Shown piece after piece: positions 44,810 to 54,660 of a stretch of 64,000 bases of DNA. Every line of letters begins with the position of its first letter. Within the stretch, counting starts at the first letter, position 1. The translations under genes were made by a program, and so were the position numbers. This stretch comes from Clostridium sp. BJN0013 (GTDB lineage: Bacteria > Bacillota > Clostridia > Clostridiales > Clostridiaceae): positions 2,914,001 through 2,978,000 of the forward strand of contig NZ_CP162495.1 of assembly GCF_040939125.1 (NCBI RefSeq), read 5' to 3'. The notes under the pieces were generated by a model that searched no databases, was not told the origin of the DNA, and worked only from the letters and a program-made list of their open reading frames with translations.

Positions 44810-45811
44810 TTAACATATTCTTGGCAACATCTCTCCATCTAAAATATTTAGAATCCTCATGCCTCCAAAGGAATTTTCCATGTATACCATATGTTCTAAA
44901 TCATCAGTAAAGCTCCCTATGATACTTGCATTACCACACTGCTCTAAATTATGAAGCTTATTTAATATTTCCTCGGCCATTTCACTCTTAACTACAAACA
45001 CAACTCCTCCTTCACAAGCCATATATAGTGGATCCAATCCTAATATTTGATTTACGGCAGATACCTCTCTTTCAATGGGTATACTTTCTTCCAGGAGCTT
45101 TACACTTAAGCCTACTCTGTCTGAAATTTCATTTAATATTGTAACAAGCCCTCCCCTTGTAGGGTCTTTCATTATTTTTATAAAAGGATAGTATTCTTTA
45201 AGTGTGCTTATAATTCTATAAACTGGAGCACAATCACTTTTAATATTGCTTTTTATATCTATATTATACCTTTCAAGGGCTATAGTAGTACCATGTTCTC
45301 CTATATTCCCACTTACAATTATCTTATCTCCAGGTTCAACATTCTTTATTTTATAATTGTTTTCAATAATACCTACTCCGGAAGTATTTATAAACAATCC
45401 ATCTATGCAGCCTTTTTCAACAACTTTAGTATCCCCGGTTACAATTTTAATCTTTGAAACTTCACACTGCAGAGCCATTTCTTTAACTATTAAATCAAGA
45501 GTTTCAATTGGAAAACCTTCTTCTATTATAAATCCTGCACTTAAATATAAGGGCTTTGCCCCTGACACGGCTAAATCATTTACAGTACCACAAACTGCAA
45601 GCTTCCCAATATTCCCTCCAGAAAAAAATAGAGGTTTTACAACAAAAGAATCTGTAGTAAATGCCATTTTGCCTTGACTTACGGGAAATATAGCTGAATC
45701 CGCCCCCAAATCTAAAATAGTGTTGTTAAAATATTTGTAAAAGATACTTTCAATTAATTCATTTGTATGTTTTCCACCATGACCGTGAACTAATTTAATA
45801 GCTTCATTCAT
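44810..45811 (-). CDS. hypE: Hydrogenase maturation factor HypE
   Basis: 333 residues of the PurM/ThiL-like fold. HypE dehydrates the C-terminal S-carbamoyl cysteine delivered by HypF to a thiocyanate, the source of the cyanide ligands of the NiFe site. The required C-terminal cysteine is there: LPRIC-stop. N-terminus HGHGGKHTNELI is the family start. Overlaps hypD by 8 nt; last gene of the hydrogenase operon. Confidence 0.95.
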   Translation of the reverse strand: MNEAIKLVHGHGGKHTNELIESIFYKYFNNTILDLGADSAIFPVSQGKMAFTTDSFVVKPLFFSGGNIGKLAVCGTVNDLAVSGAKPLYLSAGFIIEEGFPIETLDLIVKEMALQCEVSKIKIVTGDTKVVEKGCIDGLFINTSGVGIIENNYKIKNVEPGDKIIVSGNIGEHGTTIALERYNIDIKSNIKSDCAPVYRIISTLKEYYPFIKIMKDPTRGGLVTILNEISDRVGLSVKLLEESIPIEREVSAVNQILGLDPLYMACEGGVVFVVKSEMAEEILNKLHNLEQCGNASIIGSFTDDLEHMVYMENSFGGMRILNILDGEMLPRIC

Positions 45812-46880
45812 TATTTTTTATACCTCCATATTTATAATAGATAGAACAAGACCCTTCTGAAGACACCATACAGGGCCCAACAGGAGACTCTGGAATACAT
45901 TCTCCCCCAAAAAACTTACAATCATAAGGAACCTTTTTCCCTAATATAATTTCACCGCATATACAATCACTTTTATTTTTTTCTTCTATTGTCAATTTGA
46001 ATTTATTTAAAGCATCAAATTCTTCATATTTTCTATTTAAATACAAACCCGATTTTTCAATTTTGCCAATACCTCTCCACATACAGCCACTTTGAAAAAA
46101 ACATTCTTTAATAATCCTCCTGGCAAGTAAATTCCCATTTGACGTTACACAGGTTCTATATAAATTTTCAAACTTTTTTTCCCATCTACAATTTTGTTTG
46201 ATTAAAAAATATATTGAAGATATAATATCTAAGGCCTCAAAGCCAGATACTACAGAAGCAATATTATAATTTTCCTTAATAAATTTGAAGTAGTCAGCAC
46301 CTGTTATAACTGCCACATGCCCCGGACATATAATTCCTTGAATTTTACAATTTTCATCCTTTAATATCTTATGTAAAACTGGTTTCATAACTTTTAAATT
46401 GCTCAAAACAGAAAAATTACTAATATTATTTTCTTTTGCCTTTTTTATAGTGAGTCCAATTAATGGAGCAGTAGTTTCAAAACCAACTGCTAGGAAAACT
46501 ACCTCAAAACTTTTATTTTCTTCTGCGATTTTAAGTGCATCTAAAGGAGAATATACTATATTGATTTTCTTTCCTTTTTCTCTTTGTTCTATCAAATTTT
46601 CTTTTGTTCCCCAAACTTTCATCAGATCGCCAAAGGTTGCCAATATAATATTACCTCTGTTTAAAAGTTCAATGGCCGCATCTATATAACCTTCTGATGT
46701 AACACAAACTGGGCATCCTGGCCCCGATACTAAATTTACCTTTGGATAAAGTAATTTCCTTATGCCCATTTTTACTATACTTTGAGTATGAGTACCACAT
46801 ATCTCCATTATGGTGAAGTGCTCTACATTACTGTTTTTAATTTTATTAATTAAATTAATTAGAATCTCATTTTTATTCAT
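45804..46880 (-). CDS. hypD: Hydrogenase maturation factor HypD
   Basis: About 358 residues. HypD is the Fe-S scaffold where Fe(CN)2CO is assembled with HypC. Motifs: FTIMEICGTHTQ, SGPGCPVCVT and CGEIILGKKVPYDCKFFG, with the C-terminal cysteines for the 4Fe-4S cluster. Start set at 46880, where the ATG overlaps the end of hypC by 8 nt with GAGG upstream; the longer frame lies inside hypC. Confidence 0.95.
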   Translation of the reverse strand: MNKNEILINLINKIKNSNVEHFTIMEICGTHTQSIVKMGIRKLLYPKVNLVSGPGCPVCVTSEGYIDAAIELLNRGNIILATFGDLMKVWGTKENLIEQREKGKKINIVYSPLDALKIAEENKSFEVVFLAVGFETTAPLIGLTIKKAKENNISNFSVLSNLKVMKPVLHKILKDENCKIQGIICPGHVAVITGADYFKFIKENYNIASVVSGFEALDIISSIYFLIKQNCRWEKKFENLYRTCVTSNGNLLARRIIKECFFQSGCMWRGIGKIEKSGLYLNRKYEEFDALNKFKLTIEEKNKSDCICGEIILGKKVPYDCKFFGGECIPESPVGPCMVSSEGSCSIYYKYGGIKNNE

Positions 46881-47091
46881 TATCCAGTTCCTCTTGAAAT
46901 ACTTTTTGTAAGTAACGAAAATATTCCCTATCAATCTTCTCTATTCCAAAACCTGCATGTATTAAAATATAATCTTTTATTTTAGGATTTTCTATAAGTT
47001 CAATATCTACATTTTTTTCTATACCCATAATATCCACTTTAGCTAAATTTCCATGAATAGATTTTATTATGCCTGGAACTGCAAGACACAT
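46873..47091 (-). CDS. hypC: Hydrogenase maturation chaperone HypC
   Basis: 72 residues. Starts MCLAVPG, with the essential Cys2 that holds the iron group during transfer to the large subunit. Overlaps hypD and follows hypF by one base, so dosage with HypD is coupled. Confidence 0.95.
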   Translation of the reverse strand: MCLAVPGIIKSIHGNLAKVDIMGIEKNVDIELIENPKIKDYILIHAGFGIEKIDREYFRYLQKVFQEELDNE

Positions 47092-47092
47092 T

Positions 47093-49339
47093 TTACATCC
47101 CCTCTTTCTTTATAATCTCATCTGCAATTACAATTTGTCCAAATGAAATTCCACCGTCGTTTATAGGTGTTTTGGAATTGAAAAAGACTTCTAATCCTGC
47201 TTTTTTAAGTTCATTGTAAATGGATTTAAGTAAATGTTCATTTTCAAACACTCCTCCACTTAAAACCACCTTATATATTTTATATAGTTTTGATAATTTA
47301 AAGACTAAATCACAGGTAAGTTTTGAAATTGTATTATGAAATTTAGAAGATATTGTACTTTTTTTAACGCTATTATTAATATCAACCAGTACCCCATGAA
47401 TAATATCTTTAATTTGTACTAAAAAAACATTACCCTCATCTTTTATTTTATAGTTATAACATTCATGCACATTCTCATCCATTATATTTTCTAGAGCTAT
47501 AGCAGCTTCTCCATCATATGTAATAGATCTCACAAGACCTATCAAAGCTGAAATACAATCAAAAAACCGTCCAACGCTGGAAGACTTATAACAATTTAAT
47601 GATGCTTTTAAAGCTTGAACAATTATATCTAACTTATCTTTATCTACGCCACTTATAAATTCATTTATAGAATATCCAAAAAAATACAAGTAACTCACAG
47701 CGCATCTCCATGGCTGTTTTATGGATGTATCTCCTCCCTGTATACTTACATATTGAAAATGCCCTACCCTGTTAAAATTATATCCTGTTGCAACAAAAAA
47801 CTCTCCGCCCCATATATTTCCGTCTAATCCAAAGCCTGTTCCATCGTATATGACTCCAATAACTTTTCCCTTAATGTTATATTCTGCCATACAGCTTGCC
47901 ATATGGGCATGATGATGCTGTACTTTTATTATTTTTCGGTCTTTACTATTTCCATACTTGCTTGAAATATAAAATGGATGCATATCTTCTGCCCATATTT
48001 TAGGACTTATATCTAGCAATTCACATAAATGATTCAACACATATTCATAATTTTTATAACAATTAAAGTTCTGTAAATTACCCATATACTGACTGGTATA
48101 TACGTAACCATTTTTAGAAAGTGATATACTGTTTTTTTCTTCAGGTCCTAAAGCAATAATATTATCTCCAATCTTAATATTTTCCATTGCTGGGGCATAT
48201 CCTCTTCCACTTCTTATAACACATTCTTCACCATTAAATACTTTAACAACAGAATCATCAATTGGAATGTAAATTTCCCTATCATGCATTAAGAAATAAT
48301 CCGCCACATCTTTAAGATTTTTAAATGCACTATTATTTTTATATTCAATTGGAGATCCACTTATATTAGCACTGGTCATTATAAGTATGTCTAACTCCTT
48401 TTCTAATATTAAGTATTGTATAGGGGTATAAGGAAGCATAACACCAAGCTTTCTCTGGCCTGGTGCTATATTATCTGGAAGATTTATATTAGATTTTTTT
48501 TTCAATAATACAATTGGCTTTTTTCTGCCAGTTAAAATCTGTTCTTCTTTTTTATTTAGTTCACAGAATTCTTTTACAGTATGAATTTCTTTCATCATAA
48601 CTGCTAATGGTTTACCATGTCTTTTTTTTCTACTTCTAAGTTCACTTATGGCCTTTTTATTTCTGGCATCACATACTAAATGAAAGCCACCAATTCCCTT
48701 TATGGCAACTATTTTTCCTGATTTTATAAGTTCAATAGTTTTACCAATTACATCTCCACATTTTTCAATCTGGCTTTTACTATTTACAAGCACTAATGAA
48801 GGCCCACATTCTCTGCAGCAATTAGTTTCTGAATGAAATCTTCTATCTATGGAATTACTATATTCATCTTCACAACTACCACACATACCAAAAGACTCCA
48901 TAGTAGTATTTTTCCTATCATAAGGCAGTACTTTTATTATGGAATATCTTGGGCCGCACTTAGTACAACTTGTAAAAGCATGCCTATATCGCCTTCCTGT
49001 ATGGTCCATTATATCCCGGGCACAATCTTCACAAGTGTCCATATCCGGCAGTATAAATTTTACTGTATCATTTTCATTAGAACTTTCTCTAATATTAAAA
49101 TCATCATAATATAAATATTCCAGAGTTCTACATTTCACTGAATTTATAACAGCTGGAGATGGAGGATTTTTAATTACTTTAAGTATAAACTTTTTAATGT
49201 TATCTAAAGTTCCAGTTATATCAATAGTAACGCAACCACCAGAATTATTTACCCAACCATAAATTTCATATTCCTTAGCCGCATTATATATAAATGGTCT
49301 AAAACCAATTCCCTGCACCACACCATATACATTTATCAA
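47093..49339 (-). CDS. hypF: Hydrogenase maturation carbamoyltransferase HypF
   Basis: About 748 residues: acylphosphatase domain (VYGVVQGIGFRPF), two zinc fingers (CEDCARDI...CTKCGPR and CGSCEDEY...CRECGP), YrdC-like domain (about 190-370) and Kae1-like domain with HHHAHMASCMAE. Uses carbamoyl phosphate and ATP to make the CN precursor. No ATG fits: the frame opens with TTG at 49339, while the family N-terminus (KKRYLINVYG) reaches further back to a CTG at 49378 with GGTGA upstream. A non-ATG start is therefore likely. Confidence 0.93.
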   Translation of the reverse strand: MINVYGVVQGIGFRPFIYNAAKEYEIYGWVNNSGGCVTIDITGTLDNIKKFILKVIKNPPSPAVINSVKCRTLEYLYYDDFNIRESSNENDTVKFILPDMDTCEDCARDIMDHTGRRYRHAFTSCTKCGPRYSIIKVLPYDRKNTTMESFGMCGSCEDEYSNSIDRRFHSETNCCRECGPSLVLVNSKSQIEKCGDVIGKTIELIKSGKIVAIKGIGGFHLVCDARNKKAISELRSRKKRHGKPLAVMMKEIHTVKEFCELNKKEEQILTGRKKPIVLLKKKSNINLPDNIAPGQRKLGVMLPYTPIQYLILEKELDILIMTSANISGSPIEYKNNSAFKNLKDVADYFLMHDREIYIPIDDSVVKVFNGEECVIRSGRGYAPAMENIKIGDNIIALGPEEKNSISLSKNGYVYTSQYMGNLQNFNCYKNYEYVLNHLCELLDISPKIWAEDMHPFYISSKYGNSKDRKIIKVQHHHAHMASCMAEYNIKGKVIGVIYDGTGFGLDGNIWGGEFFVATGYNFNRVGHFQYVSIQGGDTSIKQPWRCAVSYLYFFGYSINEFISGVDKDKLDIIVQALKASLNCYKSSSVGRFFDCISALIGLVRSITYDGEAAIALENIMDENVHECYNYKIKDEGNVFLVQIKDIIHGVLVDINNSVKKSTISSKFHNTISKLTCDLVFKLSKLYKIYKVVLSGGVFENEHLLKSIYNELKKAGLEVFFNSKTPINDGGISFGQIVIADEIIKKEGM

Positions 49340-49370
49340 ATATCTTTTTTTATAGTTATCTTTCTGCTCG

Positions 49371-49628
49371 TTATTCAGTTAAGTCACCTTCTATGTTCCT
49401 AATGATAGCAGTTTGATCTGGTAAGTCTCCAATTTCAATGCTTATCTGTGTACAAGTATCTATTAAATTTTCATTATAGTTTTTAAGATATTGAAGTAGA
49501 TTATTATCATTAATATGGCTATCTTTATTTACAATAATAGACATTTTATTTATCTTTGAAATTTTTTCCTCCTTACAGATTTTACTTAAATTCTGTGATA
49601 TTTTACTTAACAATATAGTATCATGCAT
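49371..49628 (-). CDS. Truncated HypA-like nickel protein without zinc domain
   Basis: 85 residues. It begins MHDTILLSKISQNLSKICKE, where HypA has MHE(L/M)S and Met-His is the nickel site, and the alpha/beta pattern follows HypA through KINKMSIIVN. The HypA zinc domain (two CxxC pairs) is missing: the protein has a single further Cys and ends at EGDLTE. Sits where hypA is expected, between the cyt-b5 gene and hypF. No hypB is in the window. Assignment to HypA rests on start, size and context. Confidence 0.55.
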   Translation of the reverse strand: MHDTILLSKISQNLSKICKEEKISKINKMSIIVNKDSHINDNNLLQYLKNYNENLIDTCTQISIEIGDLPDQTAIIRNIEGDLTE

Positions 49629-49646
49629 AAAAAACCCTCTCTCTAA

Positions 49647-50066
49647 TTATTTTTTTATAACCCCTATTTTAGGTAAATTTTCTAATATTCTTGTATTTTC
49701 TTTATGGCATGCAGTAAATTGACCTGTCAAGTCTTTTCCTGCATATAAGCCAAAATGGGTTCCTCCGCCCCAAGAGGGAACTAAACTTAAATCATATACT
49801 ATACCATTAACAGCTACATATGCAGGGGCTCCATTGGCCCCATTATATTTTGATAATTCCTCAAGAGTAAATTGCCTTTTATTTTGTCTAAATTTACTGC
49901 TGTTAAAGGCTGTATTTACTAATTCATTTAATTTTTCTGCTTCATTTTTTATTAGACCACCGTAATAATTTTTAATATATGGACAACTTACTGCAATCAT
50001 GCAAAATGCATAGTACTTAATTCTTTTGTTAATGCCATATAACTTTTGAATAGTATGAGAATCCAA
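49647..50066 (-). CDS. Cytochrome-b5-like heme/steroid-binding domain protein
   Basis: 139 residues; the C-terminal part (about 62-139) is a cytochrome b5-type domain: RQFTLEELSKYNGANGAPAY, VAVNGIVYDLSLVPSWGGG, THFGLYAGKDLTGQFTACH. Histidines in GTHFG and TACH are candidate axial ligands. It lies inside the hydrogenase operon where membrane-bound enzymes encode cytochrome b, but has no membrane helix. It may be a soluble electron partner; that is inference. Start is TTG with AGGAGG 8 nt upstream. Confidence 0.8.
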   Translation of the reverse strand: MDSHTIQKLYGINKRIKYYAFCMIAVSCPYIKNYYGGLIKNEAEKLNELVNTAFNSSKFRQNKRQFTLEELSKYNGANGAPAYVAVNGIVYDLSLVPSWGGGTHFGLYAGKDLTGQFTACHKENTRILENLPKIGVIKK

Positions 50067-50078
50067 TTATCTATCCTC

Positions 50079-50531
50079 CTAAATTTCACAGGGTAACCTA
50101 GATATGATTTCTTTAAAAACATTTTTTGAAATTATATTAATATTATCCTCAATCTCTCTGCTAAGACCAAGTTTAAAACTAACCTTACCTACTTCAATAC
50201 CTATAATATATCCATTAACAGTTTTATAATATGATTTTATTAAATCTATTACATTGTAACTATGCTGTGTACAATATTTTTTGTCATACTGGTATTCAGC
50301 CAGCGAATTTATTGTTAGCTCTCCTGGATTTTTACCATAGTAAGCTGCATCTATAAAAAATATGAAGTCACATTCTTCTATTAAAGAAATACAGTACTCA
50401 AAATCTGTTTCTCCAATTATGACTTCTATATTATTTTTCACAAAATTTTCTCTTAGTTTTTCTAAAACTATAATGGCAACGCCATCATCTTCCATTAAAA
50501 TGTTTCCAATCGCCATAACTTTTACCTTCAT
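50079..50531 (-). CDS. Hydrogenase maturation endopeptidase (HyaD/HybD family)
   Basis: 150 residues. It clips the C-terminus of the large subunit once nickel is in. Family start MAIGNILMEDDGVAI with the nickel-sensing Glu/Asp, IFFIDAAYYGKNPGEL with the second Asp and the C-terminal GIEVGKVSFKLGLS. Overlaps the large-subunit gene by 4 nt (ATGA). Confidence 0.93.
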   Translation of the reverse strand: MKVKVMAIGNILMEDDGVAIIVLEKLRENFVKNNIEVIIGETDFEYCISLIEECDFIFFIDAAYYGKNPGELTINSLAEYQYDKKYCTQHSYNVIDLIKSYYKTVNGYIIGIEVGKVSFKLGLSREIEDNINIISKNVFKEIISRLPCEI

Positions 50532-51943
50532 ACCAGCACCTTTACAGAAGCAAGTTCACATTTATTGCTTATTAAATGAGTTGCACAAGAAACACAAGGA
50601 TCAAAAGATCTTAAAATTCTTCCCACTTCTATAGGTTCTTTTATATTTCTTATTTTAGTTCCGACCAATGCTTTTTCTCCAATTCCAAACCTTCCATTTT
50701 CATCTTTAGGACTTATATTCCAAACTGTTGGGGTTATAATATTGTAGTATTTTATAAGTTTATTTTCTATTTTGACCCAGTGTCCCAATGCTCCTCTTGT
50801 AGTATCAGTTAACCCTGCACCAAAACTTTCATCTGGAATACTATATACTTTCTGATTATTAGGAAGTAGTTTGATGTGTCTTGACAAGCCCCCCATAATT
50901 TCTATTATCTTTTTAGTTTCCAGTACCCTTGCAACATTTCTATCCATACAGGAGCTGCCGCCATTATATTCACCTGCCAGTATTAATCTAGCCAAAGGTC
51001 CAACTTCCATAGAGTATCCACCATAATTAGGTGATTTTATAAAACTGTATCCTTCTTTCTTAGCTAAATCAATTTCATCAATATTACCTTCTGATGGATT
51101 CTCATTCTGCTTATCACTGACATACCAACTGTGCAGTATATTTTCTGTAATTTTACTGCTATCAAAGTTTTGTTTCTTTCCATCAATTAACACACCCGGT
51201 TTCACATAACTTATTTCAGGTTCAGCGTAATGATTAAAAATACCATAACTCATAAAATTATTATAAGTTTGCCCCATTTCAAAATAGTCCGGATAATATT
51301 TAGAAATTATTTTTATATCTTCCATCATAACATTACTAATAAATTCTCTTAATTTAGCTATTATAGATTGAATTTTTACCAACTTATATGAGTCTATATT
51401 TACCGTAACCCCACCAACAAAAATACCATGGGAATGAGGTGCTTTGCCACCTAACACAGCTAAACCTTCATGGGCTAATCTACTGTATTTTATGCTCTCA
51501 ATATAGTGAGCACTTAATTTTTTATTCTCAGCTTCTGAAAGTCTGTAATCATCATATTGCTCTGAATATAGTGGACTAATATTAGGCATTTTTACATAAC
51601 TTGGCATAGTCAAATTATAAAATTGTCTCAAATGATTTTGTATGAATTCAAAACCATGCATTAAATCTCGTATATACATATCATTTACATTTACATTAAT
51701 CTTCAATGCATCCTCTAATGCCAGTGTAGAAGCCATGGCATGTGCTGTAGAGCATATGCCGCAAATTCTTTCAGTAAAATATATGGCATCTAAGGGCTGC
51801 CTACTTTTGAGCATCTTCTCAAAACCTCTAAATAAAAGCCCGCTGGTTTCTGCATCAATAATTACATTTTGTTCAACTTCCACTTTAGTTTCTAAAAAGC
51901 CACTAATTCTTGTTATAGGATCAATTGTAATAGTTTTTTTCAT
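50528..51943 (-). CDS. NiFe hydrogenase large subunit
   Basis: 471 residues. Both nickel-binding motifs are intact: RICGICSTAHAM (about 60-71) and the C-terminal DPCVSCATHLI, after which a short tail (SNKCELASVKVLV) remains for removal by the protease gene that follows. Sequence pattern is that of uptake-type groups 1/2 rather than F420- or bidirectional types. Overlaps the protease gene by 4 nt. Confidence 0.95.
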   Translation of the reverse strand: MKKTITIDPITRISGFLETKVEVEQNVIIDAETSGLLFRGFEKMLKSRQPLDAIYFTERICGICSTAHAMASTLALEDALKINVNVNDMYIRDLMHGFEFIQNHLRQFYNLTMPSYVKMPNISPLYSEQYDDYRLSEAENKKLSAHYIESIKYSRLAHEGLAVLGGKAPHSHGIFVGGVTVNIDSYKLVKIQSIIAKLREFISNVMMEDIKIISKYYPDYFEMGQTYNNFMSYGIFNHYAEPEISYVKPGVLIDGKKQNFDSSKITENILHSWYVSDKQNENPSEGNIDEIDLAKKEGYSFIKSPNYGGYSMEVGPLARLILAGEYNGGSSCMDRNVARVLETKKIIEIMGGLSRHIKLLPNNQKVYSIPDESFGAGLTDTTRGALGHWVKIENKLIKYYNIITPTVWNISPKDENGRFGIGEKALVGTKIRNIKEPIEVGRILRSFDPCVSCATHLISNKCELASVKVLV

Positions 51944-51952
51944 AGACTCCTC

Positions 51953-52828
51953 CTAATATCTTACAAAAGGTTCCATTCCATCTGGAAATCTTGAATTGGC
52001 ACATCCAATACATGTAGTATTATCTTCAATAGGCCAGTTTACATATGCATTCCATTTTCTTCTTGGACAATCTGTTTTAGTCACAGGTCCTCTACATCCC
52101 AATTTAAACATACAACCTTCTTCCCCAAATTTTTTTGCAAAAATACCTTTATCAAAATAACCTCTCCTTGTACATCTGTCATGGATAGTCACTCCATAAA
52201 ATAAAATTGGCCTTCCTTCACCATCTAATTGGGGTTTTCCAAAAGCTTCTAAATGCGCAATAGTACCTACAACCCAATCCGGATGACAAGGGCAACCAGG
52301 TAATTTTATAACTTCACGATTTAATATATTAGATACACTTTTACTCAAAGATGGATTAGGCTTTGCAGCAGAAATGCCACCATAAGATGCACAAGTTCCT
52401 ACTGCTAAAACATATTTGGCTTTTTCACCTGCCATCTTTACCGCATCTAAGGCTGTGACAGGCTTTCCCTTGTAATGAGCTATTATATTATACATGCCAT
52501 TTTCTTTAGTAGACACTGCTCCGTCTATTAACAATATGAATTCAGTATTCAAAGTATCTAATAAAGCCTCAAAAGCAAATTCTCCCTCTGATGTCATCAG
52601 TGTGTTATTGTATGTTAAGTTAACTAATTCATTTAAAATATAATTGAGTCCTGGATTTACACTATTTAAAAAAGAAATAATATTCCCCGAACATCCGGTA
52701 ACCTCCAGCCATATAGAATTTAACTTTTTTGCCTGTCTACTTTTAATTAGGTATATTGCTTCCTTAGCCAACCTTTTTGCACTAAGTTCTTTTTCCAAAT
52801 TCATTGGACAGCTATTTTCATTCTCCAT
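51953..52828 (-). CDS. NiFe hydrogenase small subunit, no Tat signal
   Basis: About 291 residues. Cysteines for three Fe-S clusters are visible: proximal in LEVTGCSGN, VGTCASYGG and LPGCPCHPDW; distal in HDRCTRRGYFDKG with GCMFKLGCRG; medial in DCPRRKWNAY with TCIGC. Neither the twin-arginine leader nor the C-terminal membrane helix of membrane-bound group 1 enzymes is present, so it should be cytoplasmic. Start 52828 with GGGAGAGG 8 nt upstream; an upstream TTG has no SD. First gene of the operon. Confidence 0.93.
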   Translation of the reverse strand: MENENSCPMNLEKELSAKRLAKEAIYLIKSRQAKKLNSIWLEVTGCSGNIISFLNSVNPGLNYILNELVNLTYNNTLMTSEGEFAFEALLDTLNTEFILLIDGAVSTKENGMYNIIAHYKGKPVTALDAVKMAGEKAKYVLAVGTCASYGGISAAKPNPSLSKSVSNILNREVIKLPGCPCHPDWVVGTIAHLEAFGKPQLDGEGRPILFYGVTIHDRCTRRGYFDKGIFAKKFGEEGCMFKLGCRGPVTKTDCPRRKWNAYVNWPIEDNTTCIGCANSRFPDGMEPFVRY

Positions 52829-53241
52829 AAATAAAGCCTCTCCCAAGCTAATGATATATATTTAATATTAAAATATATTCAAGTTTATTTTGATTATGAA
52901 TAATAAAGTACGTGTGATGAATATTGTACCTAGGATGCGATAAATTAAAATCTATAAAATTTACCTAGTTTGAGGATATATTCTCATTCGGGAATAAATT
53001 AAGAGCTTATCCACAAACAAATTCTCATATCATACGATAATTAAAAAAATAGAAAAGATACGTGGGATAAAAAAGATGCAAAAACACCGCAAAATTCAAA
53101 AAATTCAATTTGAATAGTACGGTGTTGCAGTGAATTATTCGATTTTTATAGTTAAATCATTAAATAAGAAAATTGCAAGTAGACTTTAGTTTATTTTATA
53201 GTATTAATGGATATTTTACTTGCATTAAACTTAGATACATT
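52829..53241. other. Hydrogenase operon upstream region
   Basis: About 410 bp without a gene. Apart from the terminator at 53083-53126 it is AT-rich; the hydrogenase promoter must lie here, but I could not single out a regulator site. Confidence 0.5.
53083..53126 (-). terminator. Terminator after the first alpha/beta hydrolase gene
   Basis: AACACCG and CGGTGTT with an inner AATTCAATTTGAATT-type palindrome; the minus-strand exit reads GGTGTTTTTG. Confidence 0.65.
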
Positions 53242-54237
53242 CTATATCTGACTTTTTATCAATTTTTTTATTTCATTATTTATAACATCAGGATAAGTAT
53301 GGTGTATAGTATGTGTTGAACCTTTAACAACCATTTGCATACTATCTGTAGACCATTTTTTCAAGGCTTCTTGGCTATTTTCCCATTCTGTATTTAAACT
53401 ATTACTTTCAGAAGTAAATATTCTAAGTGATACATTCCCTAAATGACCGTTTGCTAAAATAATTTTTGAACCAGTGCTTTCCATAATACCTTCATCAATA
53501 ATGTTTTTATTATACATGGTTTTTAGAATCATTCCTAAATATAATTTTTTTAAATTATCAGGCAGAAAGTTAAGATTTTTTGAATAATAATCTGTATGGT
53601 AAAGTACTAACCTTGCTATGCCTATAGACTTTAGTAACTTATACTTAAATACTGTACTATTAGGAATTACTAAACTATTTTTAGCATGAGACTCAGGAGA
53701 AACACCATCTATTAACACTAACCTAGATACTTCATTTTCATAAGTTTGTGCAAATCTTATTACTGATAAAGATGCTAATGAATGGCCTACTAATATATAT
53801 GGAGGTTTTTGTCCTGATTCTATTAATGCAGTGTGCATTTCCTTTACAATAGAATCTATATCTCTTGGCTTATCTGTTATCTCACTCCATCCATGTCCTG
53901 GCCTGTCATAAACAACTGTTTTAGTGTATTTTGAAATTTCGTTATATAGGGGGTACATATCTGCATATGCACTTGGGGTCTTCATGCCTGATAAAAAAAC
54001 TACAGTAACATTACCATTACCTTTGCTGTAAACATTTATTTTATGATTATTTACAGTAACCATTTTTCCCACTGGAGGGTAGTTATTGGTATCATTATAT
54101 TCACCAATCTTTTCGTATGAAAAACCAATTAATAAAATAACAACTATACAAATTAAAGCTTTAAATACATACTTTTTAAATCGTTTTATGCTTATTAGTT
54201 TGATTTTTCTTTTATCTTTTTTTGTTTCTAAGTCCAT
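53242..54237 (-). CDS. Membrane-anchored alpha/beta hydrolase, paralogue 1
   Basis: 331 residues. Basic N-terminus and one membrane helix (about 24-44), then an alpha/beta hydrolase domain: oxyanion region FLSGMKTPSA, VYDRPGHGWSE, nucleophile Ser in LVGHSLASLSV and a C-terminal catalytic His in GSTHTIHHTYP. Closely related to the gene at 54661. Esterase or lactonase activity on the outer face of the membrane is likely; substrate unknown. Confidence 0.85.
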   Translation of the reverse strand: MDLETKKDKRKIKLISIKRFKKYVFKALICIVVILLIGFSYEKIGEYNDTNNYPPVGKMVTVNNHKINVYSKGNGNVTVVFLSGMKTPSAYADMYPLYNEISKYTKTVVYDRPGHGWSEITDKPRDIDSIVKEMHTALIESGQKPPYILVGHSLASLSVIRFAQTYENEVSRLVLIDGVSPESHAKNSLVIPNSTVFKYKLLKSIGIARLVLYHTDYYSKNLNFLPDNLKKLYLGMILKTMYNKNIIDEGIMESTGSKIILANGHLGNVSLRIFTSESNSLNTEWENSQEALKKWSTDSMQMVVKGSTHTIHHTYPDVINNEIKKLIKSQI

Positions 54238-54660
54238 TTATAAACCTCTTTTAAAATATAGCTATTCACAAATTGATATTGTAACTTACCATTTCAACTT
54301 AATTAATTGTAAACATACCATTTACAAAGTTTCTCTTTGATTAAATTACACTTTGTTTAAAACCTACATAAAGTGTAAAGTAATTTCCATAAACTAAACA
54401 AAATGATGTTTTTATTCACTTATGCCTTATCCTATATTAGATTATAGCTTTAAGGCATTATGTAAGTAAATTCATACAGTAAATAGATCAAAGTAAAAAT
54501 ATTTATATAAATAAGCCTTTCATTTATACTATTAACTTTTATTTAAAAACAGTTGTAACTTAGTAGTAAACTCTCTAATATTACATATAATTTGTTCCTA
54601 ATAACCATAGATACTTCTTCTACTCCATATTGACTTAAGTCCAGTTTACTATCACTACTA
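54238..54660. other. Intergenic region between the two hydrolase paralogues
   Basis: About 420 bp, AT-rich, with no open frame, terminator or repeat that I can identify. Confidence 0.5.
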
